A DNA stretch of 64,000 bases from Echinococcus granulosus. Lineage: Eukaryota; Platyhelminthes; Cestoda; Cyclophyllidea; Taeniidae. The notes under the pieces are model-generated. The model was given only the letters and a program-made list of their open reading frames with translations, was not told the DNA's origin and made no database searches. The position numbers and the translations under genes are program-made. This document shows, piece by piece, positions 50,058-60,600 of the stretch; the stretch's first letter is position 1; each line of letters starts with the position of its first letter. The stretch is taken from contig NW_020170463.1 in assembly GCF_000524195.1 (NCBI RefSeq), positions 157,150 to 221,149 of the forward strand. The letters run 5' to 3'.

Positions 50058-50364
50058 TTAGTTTTTACTAGGCCTTATTTTCATTTTAGTGTAGTCTACT
50101 GCTTAGTATTTTTTGCACTCGCGTAACTATCGTCATACCGAAATGTCATACATGAGGCAACTCGAATTTAGTAATGTTACCGTCTACATAGGTGTGGCTT
50201 TTCAGTAATGTACGATTTGATGGTTTGTATAAGTAGGGCTTAGATCGTCCGTATCAGTTTATTGTTTTTCATCGTTTAGCAGCTATGAGCGCCATACTTT
50301 TTTCACAAAAAGCTTATAATTCTGGAGCATATGACTTTGAAACTTAAGTGGAACCTCATTTTAG

Positions 50365-53300
50365 AGTGTGTCCGTCATCGATCCATCAGCCTTATCCCAT
50401 GTTTGCAAATTTTGTGAACGCATCATCGATGACAATGTGATCTCACACAAACTGGCAAATTTATGTGAACGTTTTGAGGTACGTTGTTTAATTCTCAGAG
50501 TTCTAGGGACTTAACTTCATTTCAGCTCTTACATGGACCAATATTGATAGGGTCTGAGGCAGAAATGGTCGAGTCGCGAAGCAATTTAATGAAATTTTTC
50601 AGTAAAGTGAGATTTCGGCTTATTGGCATTTCCTTCAATCATTTACTACACAGCACGCTCTCTTGACAAAGTTCATCGCTCACTTTTCAATTGCTTTCAA
50701 AGAATGTCCTTACAATTTTAACGACTTGATTTCACGCAACCCACCCGCATATCATTCTCAGTTTCTCTTTTTAGGAGTTGACAATGATTGACCTTAGCTT
50801 CCACGACATTCCTGACCTATTTGAGGCTATACAAGGGAAGTTCTGGAGTCCCAAAAACATACTAAGTTTGGAAAATCTGGGCACTCGTATTCAACTTTCC
50901 TGTCCGTTTCCGAATACAAGCGCGGTACTCTTGTATGATGCACATCTGGCATGGTAGGTAATTTTATCAAAACTGAGCTTTTTACTATTGCGTAATTACA
51001 CCAAAGTTAGAGAGGTCAGTTTTTTGGGGATGTTATTTTGCTAACCCGTGATTTAACAAATTGATTGTATGCAAAACAATCTAACAAGAGCAAATAATCC
51101 AAAGCAATGCGTGCACAATAAAGTGATATGTCGAGATAGGTTCTTTTTCAAATGAAGGGCTTTGAGTCCATAATAGAGATTAAGTTATGGTAGTTATGCC
51201 TCTAAGTTGGTTTGGTGTGGACATGGGATGCTGTTTAAGGCTATTGTCTCTGTTTTCTATAAAGGAGTGCCTGAGGTGTTCTTGCTTACATTTAGCGTAG
51301 TAGGCAGAAATCATTGGATTGACAGTGACTGAAATGCCACAACCGATTCTTTATTATCGTCGTAACTTGCACCAACACATTCTCTCCATACAATACAAAT
51401 TGAGTGAATCAATTCTTTTTCGCAAAGTTGGCATTCAGCCAAATACTTCGAGAAAGGATGCAGTTGGTTGCTTAGGCCTCATTAATTATCATCCGTGATT
51501 ATGACTATGAAAAATGACTTTACTTTTATAAAGGTCATCACTGTCTGTAAAGGATTTTCGCCCTATCCTTCGTTACATCATCTCTGAAATCATGAGTTTG
51601 CCTCCTGATCTTGATCTAGCCGCTATCTCGCCCAAGGCACCGCATATGGGCAGGTGAGTTTTTTTCTCAAGGGAATTTCTAGTCCAACTAATAAGGTCCT
51701 CGTCCAGGTAGACTATTCTATGCCACTTTATAGATTCCTAACTGGTCCACCGGACATGGACAAGCGACTTTGCCCAGCACAGACCCTAATTCCAACTGTC
51801 TTCCTAAAACTTCCCAATTCAGAGTATCGAAGAGTCAATGTAGTGGTTTATCGTGCCTTGAGACTAACTTTCTGCCTCTTTGTTGACGGTCAGTTGCTTT
51901 TATGAGCAGTTTTTTCTAATAGCCTTTTTATGATTGTATTCAATTCTCGTAATCCTGTTCCCTTTCAAATGTCCAACTTTGCTTCCAATTGTAGAAAAGT
52001 ATGCACTTAAAAAGGAATTCTTTACCACCTTCGATACTATGTACGGGAACGCATTGACTGACCTGTCCACTGAAATTGAAGGTGATTATGGTGAGAGGTA
52101 CGTATATGCGGTTCTTGTTTAATTTCCCAACTACTACAATGATCAAACTCTTGTTCGGATGTATTTTCTTTGACGCAAAGTCATGCATTAGCCTTAATTT
52201 ACAAGATGGAGAAGTTGAATTACTAGGATCAGTTCAAGTTAAACCGGAACTTTTGACTTCCCATTTGGAATGAGCAGCTTCCAAGGAGTTAATACCTTAA
52301 TCACCTTTCAACGAAATCATGTTTACTTCTTACTTAGAAAGTTCTGGTAGCGTTAAAGTCTTCTTGTCTAATCAGAAGCAAAAGTGGTCCTAGTTTCCAT
52401 TATGGCTTAACTTTTAGAAATCGTACATGCTTGTGATCGTCTGTGACGTATTTACCGTTGTCAGTGAGGAATTTGTATTCATATTTAGTCCAACCTTACA
52501 ACAGGTTGGGCCTTGATTTGACATTCTACATGCTGGCTGAAGGTTCACAAGAATGCCTGCTATTTAGCGTTTTGGTGACAGAATCTCCTTTTTGTATGAG
52601 TAGATATTCACGAGTTCGAGGTTCTATGCTTTTTTTCGTTGAAAAGAAAATTCTTTAAATGGATATGCTGGTACTAGTGGTGTTTGTGATCTTGATTGAC
52701 GGTGTCTAGAGCGAGTGTCCGCAATATACACACTGGTCATTACCAGCGCATGCGGTATCGCCTTGTTGGTATCCTTGTTTGAATCAGCAAAATAAAAAAT
52801 CCCGGTTTGACATAAGCACCACTCAAGAAAGCCAACTGGTTGATAGGTTAATGACGCGATTGACATGAACAGGCCTCCATATCACCCTCGCGACAATTGA
52901 ATTACAGAGGTCTGGAAGGGCTGTGTCTTCAAAAGTACACCCAAGGTAACCCAGGATCAAATTCATCTATAGGAAACTAGTATTTGGTCCTACCAGTCAT
53001 TGTTGAAATGTCCGTTTAGTCGGTTTAAACTACTAGGATGTCGTTAATTCACCACTTTAACTGCCAGCAGAGATGTAAAGTAGCTTCTCTCAACCGTACA
53101 CAGCTTTCAGTTGAGACAGGACTATTAATCGCTTTGTTTTGACACTTTCTTGAAGCGCCGCTTTCACCTCCGACATTTCAACCCTGTCGTTGAGTACCGA
53201 ATCATCCTCAAAACCTATTCAGGGCACGCCTGGTTGTTCCTCTATCGGAGGTTTTCTGTTGTGGGAGCCTGAGCTAGCCTCGATAACCACAGACCTATTC

Positions 53301-53719
53301 CCCCTCTACTCAGGAGGTCTCAGTGACGTTATTCCTGCTTTTGCGCCCCTCTTACCCATCATCTACGCCGTTCGTGGGGATGTCATGTCCTGGTATGTGA
53401 TGTCTTGTCCAAATTAAAACGTTTTTTTACGTGCGTCTTTTCTCAAGTTTTGGCCAATCTTGGTGCGAGTGCCTGGTCAAACTTGAACCCGACATCTGGC
53501 TGCACCTTCGGCGCCTCAATAAACGTGAAATTTTCCTCACTTTTTTCGGAAAAAAAGTCGACATCTCCAAAGTGATAAGTGAGTCGCTTTTTTCACCAAC
53601 CCGCGCTAGCCTTATTTCCGTACAAAAGGATGCCATCTTTCTCTTCGCTCCTTTCCTTTTCAGGCGAATCGAAGCGATTTTGGGTGGAAAAATTGAGCGA
53701 TCTTTTCCAAGTTAATTGA
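50365..53719 (+). CDS. CCZ1: Vacuolar fusion protein CCZ1 (N-terminus not found)
   Basis: CCZ1 with MON1 forms the guanine-exchange complex that activates Rab7 on maturing endosomes and autophagosomes. Ten exons were placed: 50,365-50,478, 50,526-50,606, 50,775-50,953, 51,534-51,653, 51,683-51,888, 51,995-52,097, 52,465-52,504, 53,223-53,392, 53,448-53,578 and 53,664-53,719, totalling 399 residues with every phase consistent. Matches to human are SAVLLYDAHLAWSSL (TAFLYNDQLIWSGL), YRFLTGPPDMD (GRFLTGPLNLN), RVNVVVYRALRLTFCLFVD (ELHLIVYKAMSAAVCFMID), EEFVFIFSPT (PQFKFIYFNH) and the last longin-like domain DIWLHLRRLNKREIFLTFF (DYWVVGKKSDRRELYVIL). About 100 N-terminal residues (first longin part) are not recognisable upstream. 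Intron 4 is 29 nt and exon 7 only 40 nt. The final intron (53,579-53,663) is a choice: unspliced, the frame also ends nearby, at 53,715. Confidence 0.8.
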
Positions 53720-54476
53720 TGCATCAAGACGTCCCTACTACCTTTGTAAATAACCCCCTTGCCTCCAAGATTTCAGTAATTTAGACCTCCAACCTACTTT
53801 GTTGTCAGTTGATGAATTATGTTTTTCTTTTCCCATGGGTGAATATATGCATATTTTGATGAAAAGGTAGACGATCTCATTTGGCTTTAACACAGCTAAC
53901 GCTATTACCACTGCACTGTCGTTGTGTTCGCTTGTCTAACCGTTGTGGCTTAATCTACTCCATTCACTTTTTTACGCATCGAAGCATACTACTTATATCC
54001 GTACTGGAAGTAGTAGCGTAAGCTGAGCAAAATTGTCCATCTTGACGTTGCATTCATAGGCGATTGAGGTGTATTTACAGTGAAGGTGATCTCTGGAATT
54101 AATTTTTGTTTAATTAGGTAAAGGTGGTCAAGTTTTAGGGTGCGGAAATAAGTAGCATGTAAGGCCAGCCTCCCATTTCCTCGTCCATAAATAATTTTCA
54201 CTACAGCTCACGAAGCGTACTGGAGTGGAATATTCAAAACAAACTATTGGGTTGAAGTGAAATAGGTGTTGGTCACAAAAGCACTGAGCATTTGAGCTGT
54301 TTGGTTTACAGAGTTCACAATACGAGTAGGTCGAGAAAGAAGTAGTATCCGATGCTTGTTTCAAGCTTTCGTCCACTAACTTTGCTTCCTCCATATTCAA
54401 CTGAGGGATTGCACTGCACTGTTTTGGTGCAAAAGCCAGTAACTTACGTTAACCGCTTTATCAACTGGTAGATGTG
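53720..54476. other. Intergenic, CCZ1 to SPRYD7
   Basis: Contains the CCZ1 3' UTR and the presumed SPRYD7 promoter. A minus-strand 90-codon frame (54,128-54,400) has no recognisable similarity. Confidence 0.45.
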
Positions 54477-56046
54477 ATGGCGTTCATCTATCGACGCATC
54501 ATTCGTTGTTGCATTCGCCCGCGAGGCCGTGATTCGATCCACTGGGATCGGGTAGGTCTCTACAGCGACGAAGAGGACGAACGGGAGACGGCGGTTCTGA
54601 TGCCCCTATACACCTTCGCGCAGCCACAGCCGCAGACCGCGGTGAAACTGGATCTCGCCTCTGCCGGCCAATTTGCGGTAATTGTGAAGAACAATACGCG
54701 TCTATGCGGCAGTGGAGCAGCTCGCGCCTCTGCTCCGATTGTGCAGGACAAGGCCTACTTCGAGGTGAAGTTGCAGTCAGGAGGCCTGTGGGCTATCGGT
54801 CTGTGTCATTCTAAGGTGGGCCTGCATGTATCACCGCTTCATTAGCTCTATTTATTCGTTAGAAAGGCATCCTTTTTAAGGCCCTGATTTCTCGGAGGAC
54901 TTGAACTAACGTAGCACTTTTGTTCCATAACTTTTGTCATGTTTCGCTTTAATAATTTAAGTAGTATGTTGCGCGCCTATAAAGGTGATAAATGGTATTC
55001 ATAGCGATGACTGAATTTGGAAGTTGGAGCGATAAACAGCATAAATTTCTCATTCAATTTTCAGTACAGCCCGCTGTAATTATGTGTGGAAGCAGAGCAA
55101 AGTAATGCCATAACTTCTGCCACGGTTTGCTTTACTAATTTAAGTAGTACGTTGCATGCCCATAAAAGTGACAATTGATAGTCATAACGTCGAACAAATT
55201 TGAAAGTTGGAGTTATAGGTAACATGAAATGTTCATCCACTTTTCGGCATAGCCCGTTATTATTATGACTTGATGTGTGGAAGCAGGACATGCCAATCTT
55301 CGGGAATGGTAACTCACCAGGCCTTCCCCCATCCCGTTCGGGCGGACCGTCTGCTCCCATTTGGAAGTGCAGTTTTTCTGTCATCGACTACCAAATCATT
55401 TAGTGATTTACGTGTGAAAATCAGCTTTTAGTAGTGCCTAATATGAGTAATGAAGCAATGGGAGGAGAAGGTCGTAGAAATTACCAGCCAACTTGGTGCT
55501 ACGCGCCAACCCCTACTGGGCGACGAGAAATCTTAAATCCCATAAACTTGTTTGGTATCAAAAGGCGTCATTTTTAGACTGCTAACCGACCGTTTGACTG
55601 ACTCCTGAAGAGTACATCGTTGTTTAACCACTTTCCTTCATTTTTATTCAAACGAAACACCCATTCAGGCCAATCTAAACGTGGCTGATGACATGCGGAG
55701 GCAGAACACGGCATGGGTCCTATTCCACGACGGTGTCATCTACCACGACTCCGTCCCTCTGATGGAGCTGGAGTCACGTAAGGGCACCTCACCAGCATTA
55801 GAAGAAGGTGACATTCTGGGTGTCTTCTATGATCACACTGAACTCCGATTCGCCATTAACGGGGTGCCGCAGTACTTTCGTGACCACGGGCGTCGATGCA
55901 CCGGGGTGACGGGCATTCGGGGCGCTGTCTATCCCCTACTGGCTGCTGATGAAGGCGCCGTTCTGGACGTTCGCTTCACCTGCTTCCAATATCCACCCAG
56001 GGAGGGTGGATACACAGAAATTCGGTTAGAACAGAACATTCTGTGA
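54477..56046 (+). CDS. SPRYD7: SPRY domain-containing protein 7
   Basis: Conserved single-SPRY protein (human SPRYD7, also C13orf1/CLLD6) of unknown biochemical role; SPRY domains usually bind peptides. Exons are 54,477-54,815 and 55,669-56,046, joined in phase 0 across an 853-nt intron, giving 238 residues against 196 in human. The N-terminus is Cys/Arg-rich (RRIIRCCIRPRG), as in human (LRCCRDGG). The core matches are FAVIVKNNTRLCGSGAARAS (VVIVKNGRRICGTGGCLAS), YFEVKLQSGGLWAIGLCHSK (YFEFKIQSTGIWGIGVATQK), EEGDILGVFYDHTEL (QEGDVVGITYDHVEL) and GIRGAVYPLLAADEGAVLD. The C-terminus EIRLEQNIL matches KILFEQQIF. The ATG at 54,477 is preferred because ATG at 54,472 is followed at once by a stop. 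An acidic insert (YSDEEDERE) makes it longer than human. Confidence 0.92.
54925..55286 (+). repeat. Diverged tandem duplication in SPRYD7 intron
   Basis: Copy 1 (54,925-55,095) and copy 2 (55,108-55,286) share CCATAACTT at the start, TTTAAGTAGTA(T/C)GTTGC, GGAAGTTGGAG versus GAAAGTTGGAG, an AGCCCG block, and the closing TGTGTGGAAGCAG. They are roughly 70-75% alike by eye. It appears non-coding. Confidence 0.65.
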
Positions 56047-56077
56047 AACCCCCGTCCTCCTACCTCCTCCTTTCTAT

Positions 56078-56365
56078 CTATCTCCCAATCAGCGACGCTT
56101 TTCTTACTTTCTTGTTGTGGTACCTCGCTGAAGGCTGACCATTGATCATTCCAGCTAGATACAGCAGATCTCCATTTGGAAGTAATTGGTTATTTCGACG
56201 ATGGAAATTGTATGCTTGAGGGTTCAACCACTCTCTCCGAAATGCGTTAGGCTTCAGATTTCTAGAATTTCTTGCATCGCCTCTGGGAATAGCTAAGATA
56301 TGTCTGTCGAAATCGTAATAAGAATTATCAGAATATGAATCCTTGAATACGAATGTTCCCTTCAC
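56078..56365 (-). CDS. Unrecognised open frame, related to 49.7-50.1 kb frame
   Basis: A minus-strand frame of 95 codons with protein-like composition but no ATG at its upstream end (it begins at GTG). It contains YYDFDRHILAIPRGD, then AYNFHRRNNQLLPNGDLLY and ARYHNKK. These align weakly in the same order with FRIPRWKD, SYNINQNELVPLRN and IRHHN of the frame at 49,656-50,057. It lies immediately downstream of, and antisense to, the SPRYD7 end. It may be an internal exon, a pseudogene fragment, or decayed mobile-element coding sequence. Confidence 0.35.
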   Translation of the reverse strand: MKGTFVFKDSYSDNSYYDFDRHILAIPRGDARNSRNLKPNAFRREWLNPQAYNFHRRNNQLLPNGDLLYLAGMINGQPSARYHNKKVRKASLIGR

Positions 56366-57609
56366 GGATCAGTATGAGTAAGCTGGGATGGTTGGAGTAC
56401 CTATGTCTGGGACTGCTGGCTGACCGTCGTGACGACGGATCACTCCCATTTCCAGCTCCTTGCAACGTGTGCTATTGGCCAACTAGGAGAAGTGCAAGGG
56501 GTTCAAGGTATTCCAGAATGCTTGACAACTGCACACGATGAAGGAGACTTCTGAAGAATTGAAACGGGAGCGTTCTTTGGGGGGGGGGGGGGTGGACGAC
56601 ACTTCTAGTAGAAGTCCATGGGACCACACAAAGGTGACGCATTCACTACCTGCCGACTTAACCGTCTGGGGACAGATTGAATGCAAGGCGTCGAGACGGG
56701 CACTTGATCCATACTTCGCGAACCTTCAGTAGCCAACAAAGGCATCGAGCTAGCATTTCTAGTCTTTCCTGGATCCGTTGTAGGGCATCCGAGTATGAAG
56801 GAAGACTCTGGCAGCGGACACGTCAATGCCACTCATTAGGATATGGGAGTTATAGTGAAGGGCCCGCATAGCTAGGTGTAAGACCATATACTTGCGTATC
56901 CACCTCGCTCTGGAAGCATCCAAGACTCCCTCGAAGGTGTCACCTAATCTCATGTAAGGACAGAAGCAGCTTCCTTCCAACTGTACTGCTGCATTGTGTC
57001 TTCGACTTTGTTGGTATTCCAGTTGTGTGAACCTTTCCTTGACCAAATGAAAGTCCTTCACATCTCTAAATAAACACCAGATCGTCCCTCTGTCTCCTTT
57101 CTAGTAATGTACTAAAGAATCCACGGAAAAACTAGTGAGATACAACTCGCGCTTGTAAAACTCCTACTACTTGATCAAGAAAACATTCAAACCGCTCCTT
57201 TGAGCTTGCATTCACGAACCCACTTTGCGAGCTTTCTCGCTGATGAGAGTTTCCTGGAAGGATACCGGAATGTGTGGCCATAAAGAAGACTTTGGCCTCA
57301 GGCATTGCATGCTACCATTACCTTTCACTTGCCAGAAATATATCAAATCTCAATTTACTAAAATTACACAAATTCAGGGCAAAAATTCATTAGTCCATCA
57401 AAATGGACCTCCCAAAAAAAAATGAAAAGCACAAAAAAATGACATTAAGAGTTGTACCGAGCCTCACACGGGCTGGGCTCAGTAAATTAACATATTTGAC
57501 CATTGGAGGGAAGAAAGTGATGCAAACTGAGTATGTGATGGAGAACCGAGTTTATGTGAATGCAGACGGAAGGAGGGGCGGAGAGAAAGAACTCAGGAGA
57601 GAGAGAGCC
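56366..57609. other. Intergenic between SPRYD7 and HGS
   Basis: Convergent 3' ends. A run of 14 G lies at 56,579-56,592, likely length-variable. GC-richer sequence at 56.6-57.06 kb is open on the minus strand for 75-100 codons and may be old repeat; no family is identified. AAATAAAC at about 57,067 is a possible poly(A) signal. Confidence 0.4.
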
Positions 57610-60600
57610 TCACTCAAGACAGATGAGTTGCGGTGTAGGCGGTTTTAACCGGGTGTTTTCTCCCTCCGCCGCGCGCGAAGAGGAGCCCAACTCATCGGAA
57701 GGCGGAGCGGGCATCTGATCAATCAGAGTGGAGGGCACCGGAGGACCGCCAGGTTGAACGTACTCGACCGGAGGTTGTAGTGGCGCAGGCAGCGACTGGA
57801 TCATGTCTGCATAGGAGTGAAATACGCATGTGTGTCAGGTAAGGGATGAGGATTATGGCAAAGAGGAATTGGAGCAATGCTGACGAGACAGGATGAGCAC
57901 AGAACCACAAAACTATGCAGGCAAAAGAACCCAACATAGGCGGCATCACCAGAATTAAACAGTTGAATTTAAACCGTTTTAATATGGTACTTTATTCTCC
58001 AAATGCTACACAACAACAATAGGCCTCAGCACGTCTGTCTACGCTTTATATTACATGCATACAAACAATCGTATTCACTTCATGGGGTGCAAAAAATATT
58101 GCGGCGGGTCACACCAAAAACAGAGCGAATTAGGACCTACTATTAAGAAATGAAAAAGAAACTCACTTTGCACGTCAAAGGTGCCACCTGGTTTCTGTTC
58201 AATCCGAGGCGGCTGGTCATCCCTTCCGTTGGTGGCCACAACAGCGGCAGCAACATTGGGGGTTGGATTTTCAATTTCTACCGAAGGCTGCGGCTGTTGT
58301 TGAAGCGATGGATCGTAGGGTGCCTGAGGTTGTTGTGGTTGGGCGTAATACTCGGTGCCTTGAGGATACCCCATGGCAGAAGCACCGTATGCCATCATAG
58401 GGGGCATGGAAGGTATTGTGTTATACACTGTGGGTTGTGCATACCCATACTGACCGTATTGCTGCTGGAAGGCCATTGACTGTTCCATTAACTGTCGGCT
58501 TTGGGCCTCCATGGCATCCTTCAGAGAAGAATTAGGGAATGGTTGCATTAATGCCATCATTTATAGAAATTTGACAATTCTTTTGCCTGCGTGGTCGTCA
58601 CCAATGCTGCTAGTATCCCAGACGCATTGCAAAGATTTCAACAATAAGTTGGACGCTGCAATGTTGACGGCTTCGGGGTCACCCAGTAAGAATACCAAGG
58701 CGCTATAGGAGGAGGGAATTTACTGTGGACCGAGCAAAGCCGTATTAAAATCTGACAACCATTCAAACCTCGGGTTCAGCATGGTAGCCAGTTACGGAAA
58801 CACCTACCAGCCTTGCTGGTGTGCTTTATGACGTCTTCAGAGGAATTGCCGAGAGCATACAGCTACGGATCGACGAAAAACGCAGCGCAGAGTGTAGAAA
58901 TCAACAATCCCAACTAAATTGCTAAGTTTAAGTAAAAAATGTCAACACAGAAATAGTCTCCTCAAGTCGCTTTCACCGTCAACTGTTCCCTGTGGACTTT
59001 ATCCATTAAAACGGCAGCATGTAATTATTTATGCAAAGGCTAATTCATATTTCAACAGGTCAAAAGAAGCTTCAACTACAGTTGCTACAGCAAACAAACA
59101 TCAGCACAGTGTTCATTTGAAAAATTTAAGTGCTGCATTTAAGAAAATTAAAAGTCTTACCCTTTTCTGTTGCCGCAAAACCTCCACCTTCTGCATCATC
59201 AGAATTTGACGCTGACGATGGGCCTCCTCCTCCTCACGTCGCCTCTGTTCCGCGTAGTCCCTACGAAGATCGTCCAAGGCCTCGCGTGCCTCGCGTATCT
59301 GTGCTGTTTGATCCTGGAGTTTCTCCAGAGAGGCTAAGATAAGAAAAAGTTGACAAATCACACGAATGCACCACCCACGCTAAAACGATAGACGATCGAG
59401 TGAATGTGGGAGTTTTAATTTTATCCGTGTATAACTAGGTTCTATTGTGACAGCACCACAGATACTAGTAAGTGACGAGTGTGTCGCACTACACACTGCT
59501 GGTAGACGCATATATCATCGCCTGGTCCGCTCTAGACGCCATCAGTCAAGTTGGGAAGCGGTAGTGACAGTACCCACAGGAACAGGGTGTAGTGATAATT
59601 GAAGCCGTAGGACCCAAACTCGTGAATATCTACTCGGATCTTCAGGAGATATCAAGTACACCACGACAGTGCCATAAGCACGACTGTATGTGAGAGACAA
59701 TTGGGGTCGTGAGCAGTCATTTGTGTGAACATTCAGCCTACGCTTAAAGCGCCTGATCCTAAACAACCGATTGACGTATGACCTGCCTTGAAATTGCACG
59801 GGAGACAAATATTCTTTCCTTAGGAACGATGAACACAATGCAATCAATCAAAAATATTCATGATTTCGAAGGGTTAAGGCACACTGAGTGCCAAAATTTT
59901 ATCATTACACTTAACAAAACTGTTATATCATTACGATCGGTATTCAAGCCTAACAACAAAGGAGGGCAGGCATACCAAGTCACCACCACCACCACTGGTG
60001 AGGAATTGAAGCGGCTTATTACAATATTTTCCAACTCTAGCGACAGAGCTCCCTATGCCAGGACTGAAAAAAGTGTATGAATGTAGTTGAAGACTACAGA
60101 TATTTGTTATTTACTTGCTTGAAGTGAACGCCCCTCGCACAAGTAGACTAAACAACTTCTAATGAAGGAAGGTAAACAGAAACGAATTCGCCGAAAGACT
60201 AACTCACTGCGTCTCACTTCCAAGTCATTGGAGTACTGCATCAACTGCAAATTCATTTGATGCAGAGTCTTGAAGAGCGTCTGAAGAGTGGAATCAGTGG
60301 CCACCTGTCGGCCGCGTTGGCTGCAGACTCGCATACGGTTGCTAAAGACGTCTAGACTCTTGCGAAGAGCAGTAAGGAATTCCTCCTGTTTGGCCGTGGT
60401 AAGCGGAGGCACATCGGGCAGTGCGCTGCCTTCTGGTGGTATCTCAACAGAGACGAGAGCCCTCTCTAGCTCCTGTAGCCTCTCATTCTGCAGTATAAAT
60501 TAAAATTCAGGTTTATAATTCATTTACTTACCCTCCTACAGTACAAACAGTTAAAATTCCTCATTATAAAGTGGCGAATGGAGTTAATCAGATCCTGAAA

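Noticed and set aside
59873..59895. Sequence TAAGGCACACTGAGTGCC resembling miR-124
   Set aside because: It differs from the mature miRNA in its central and 3' part. No complementary arm lies within 60 nt, and it sits inside an HGS intron. Chance similarity.
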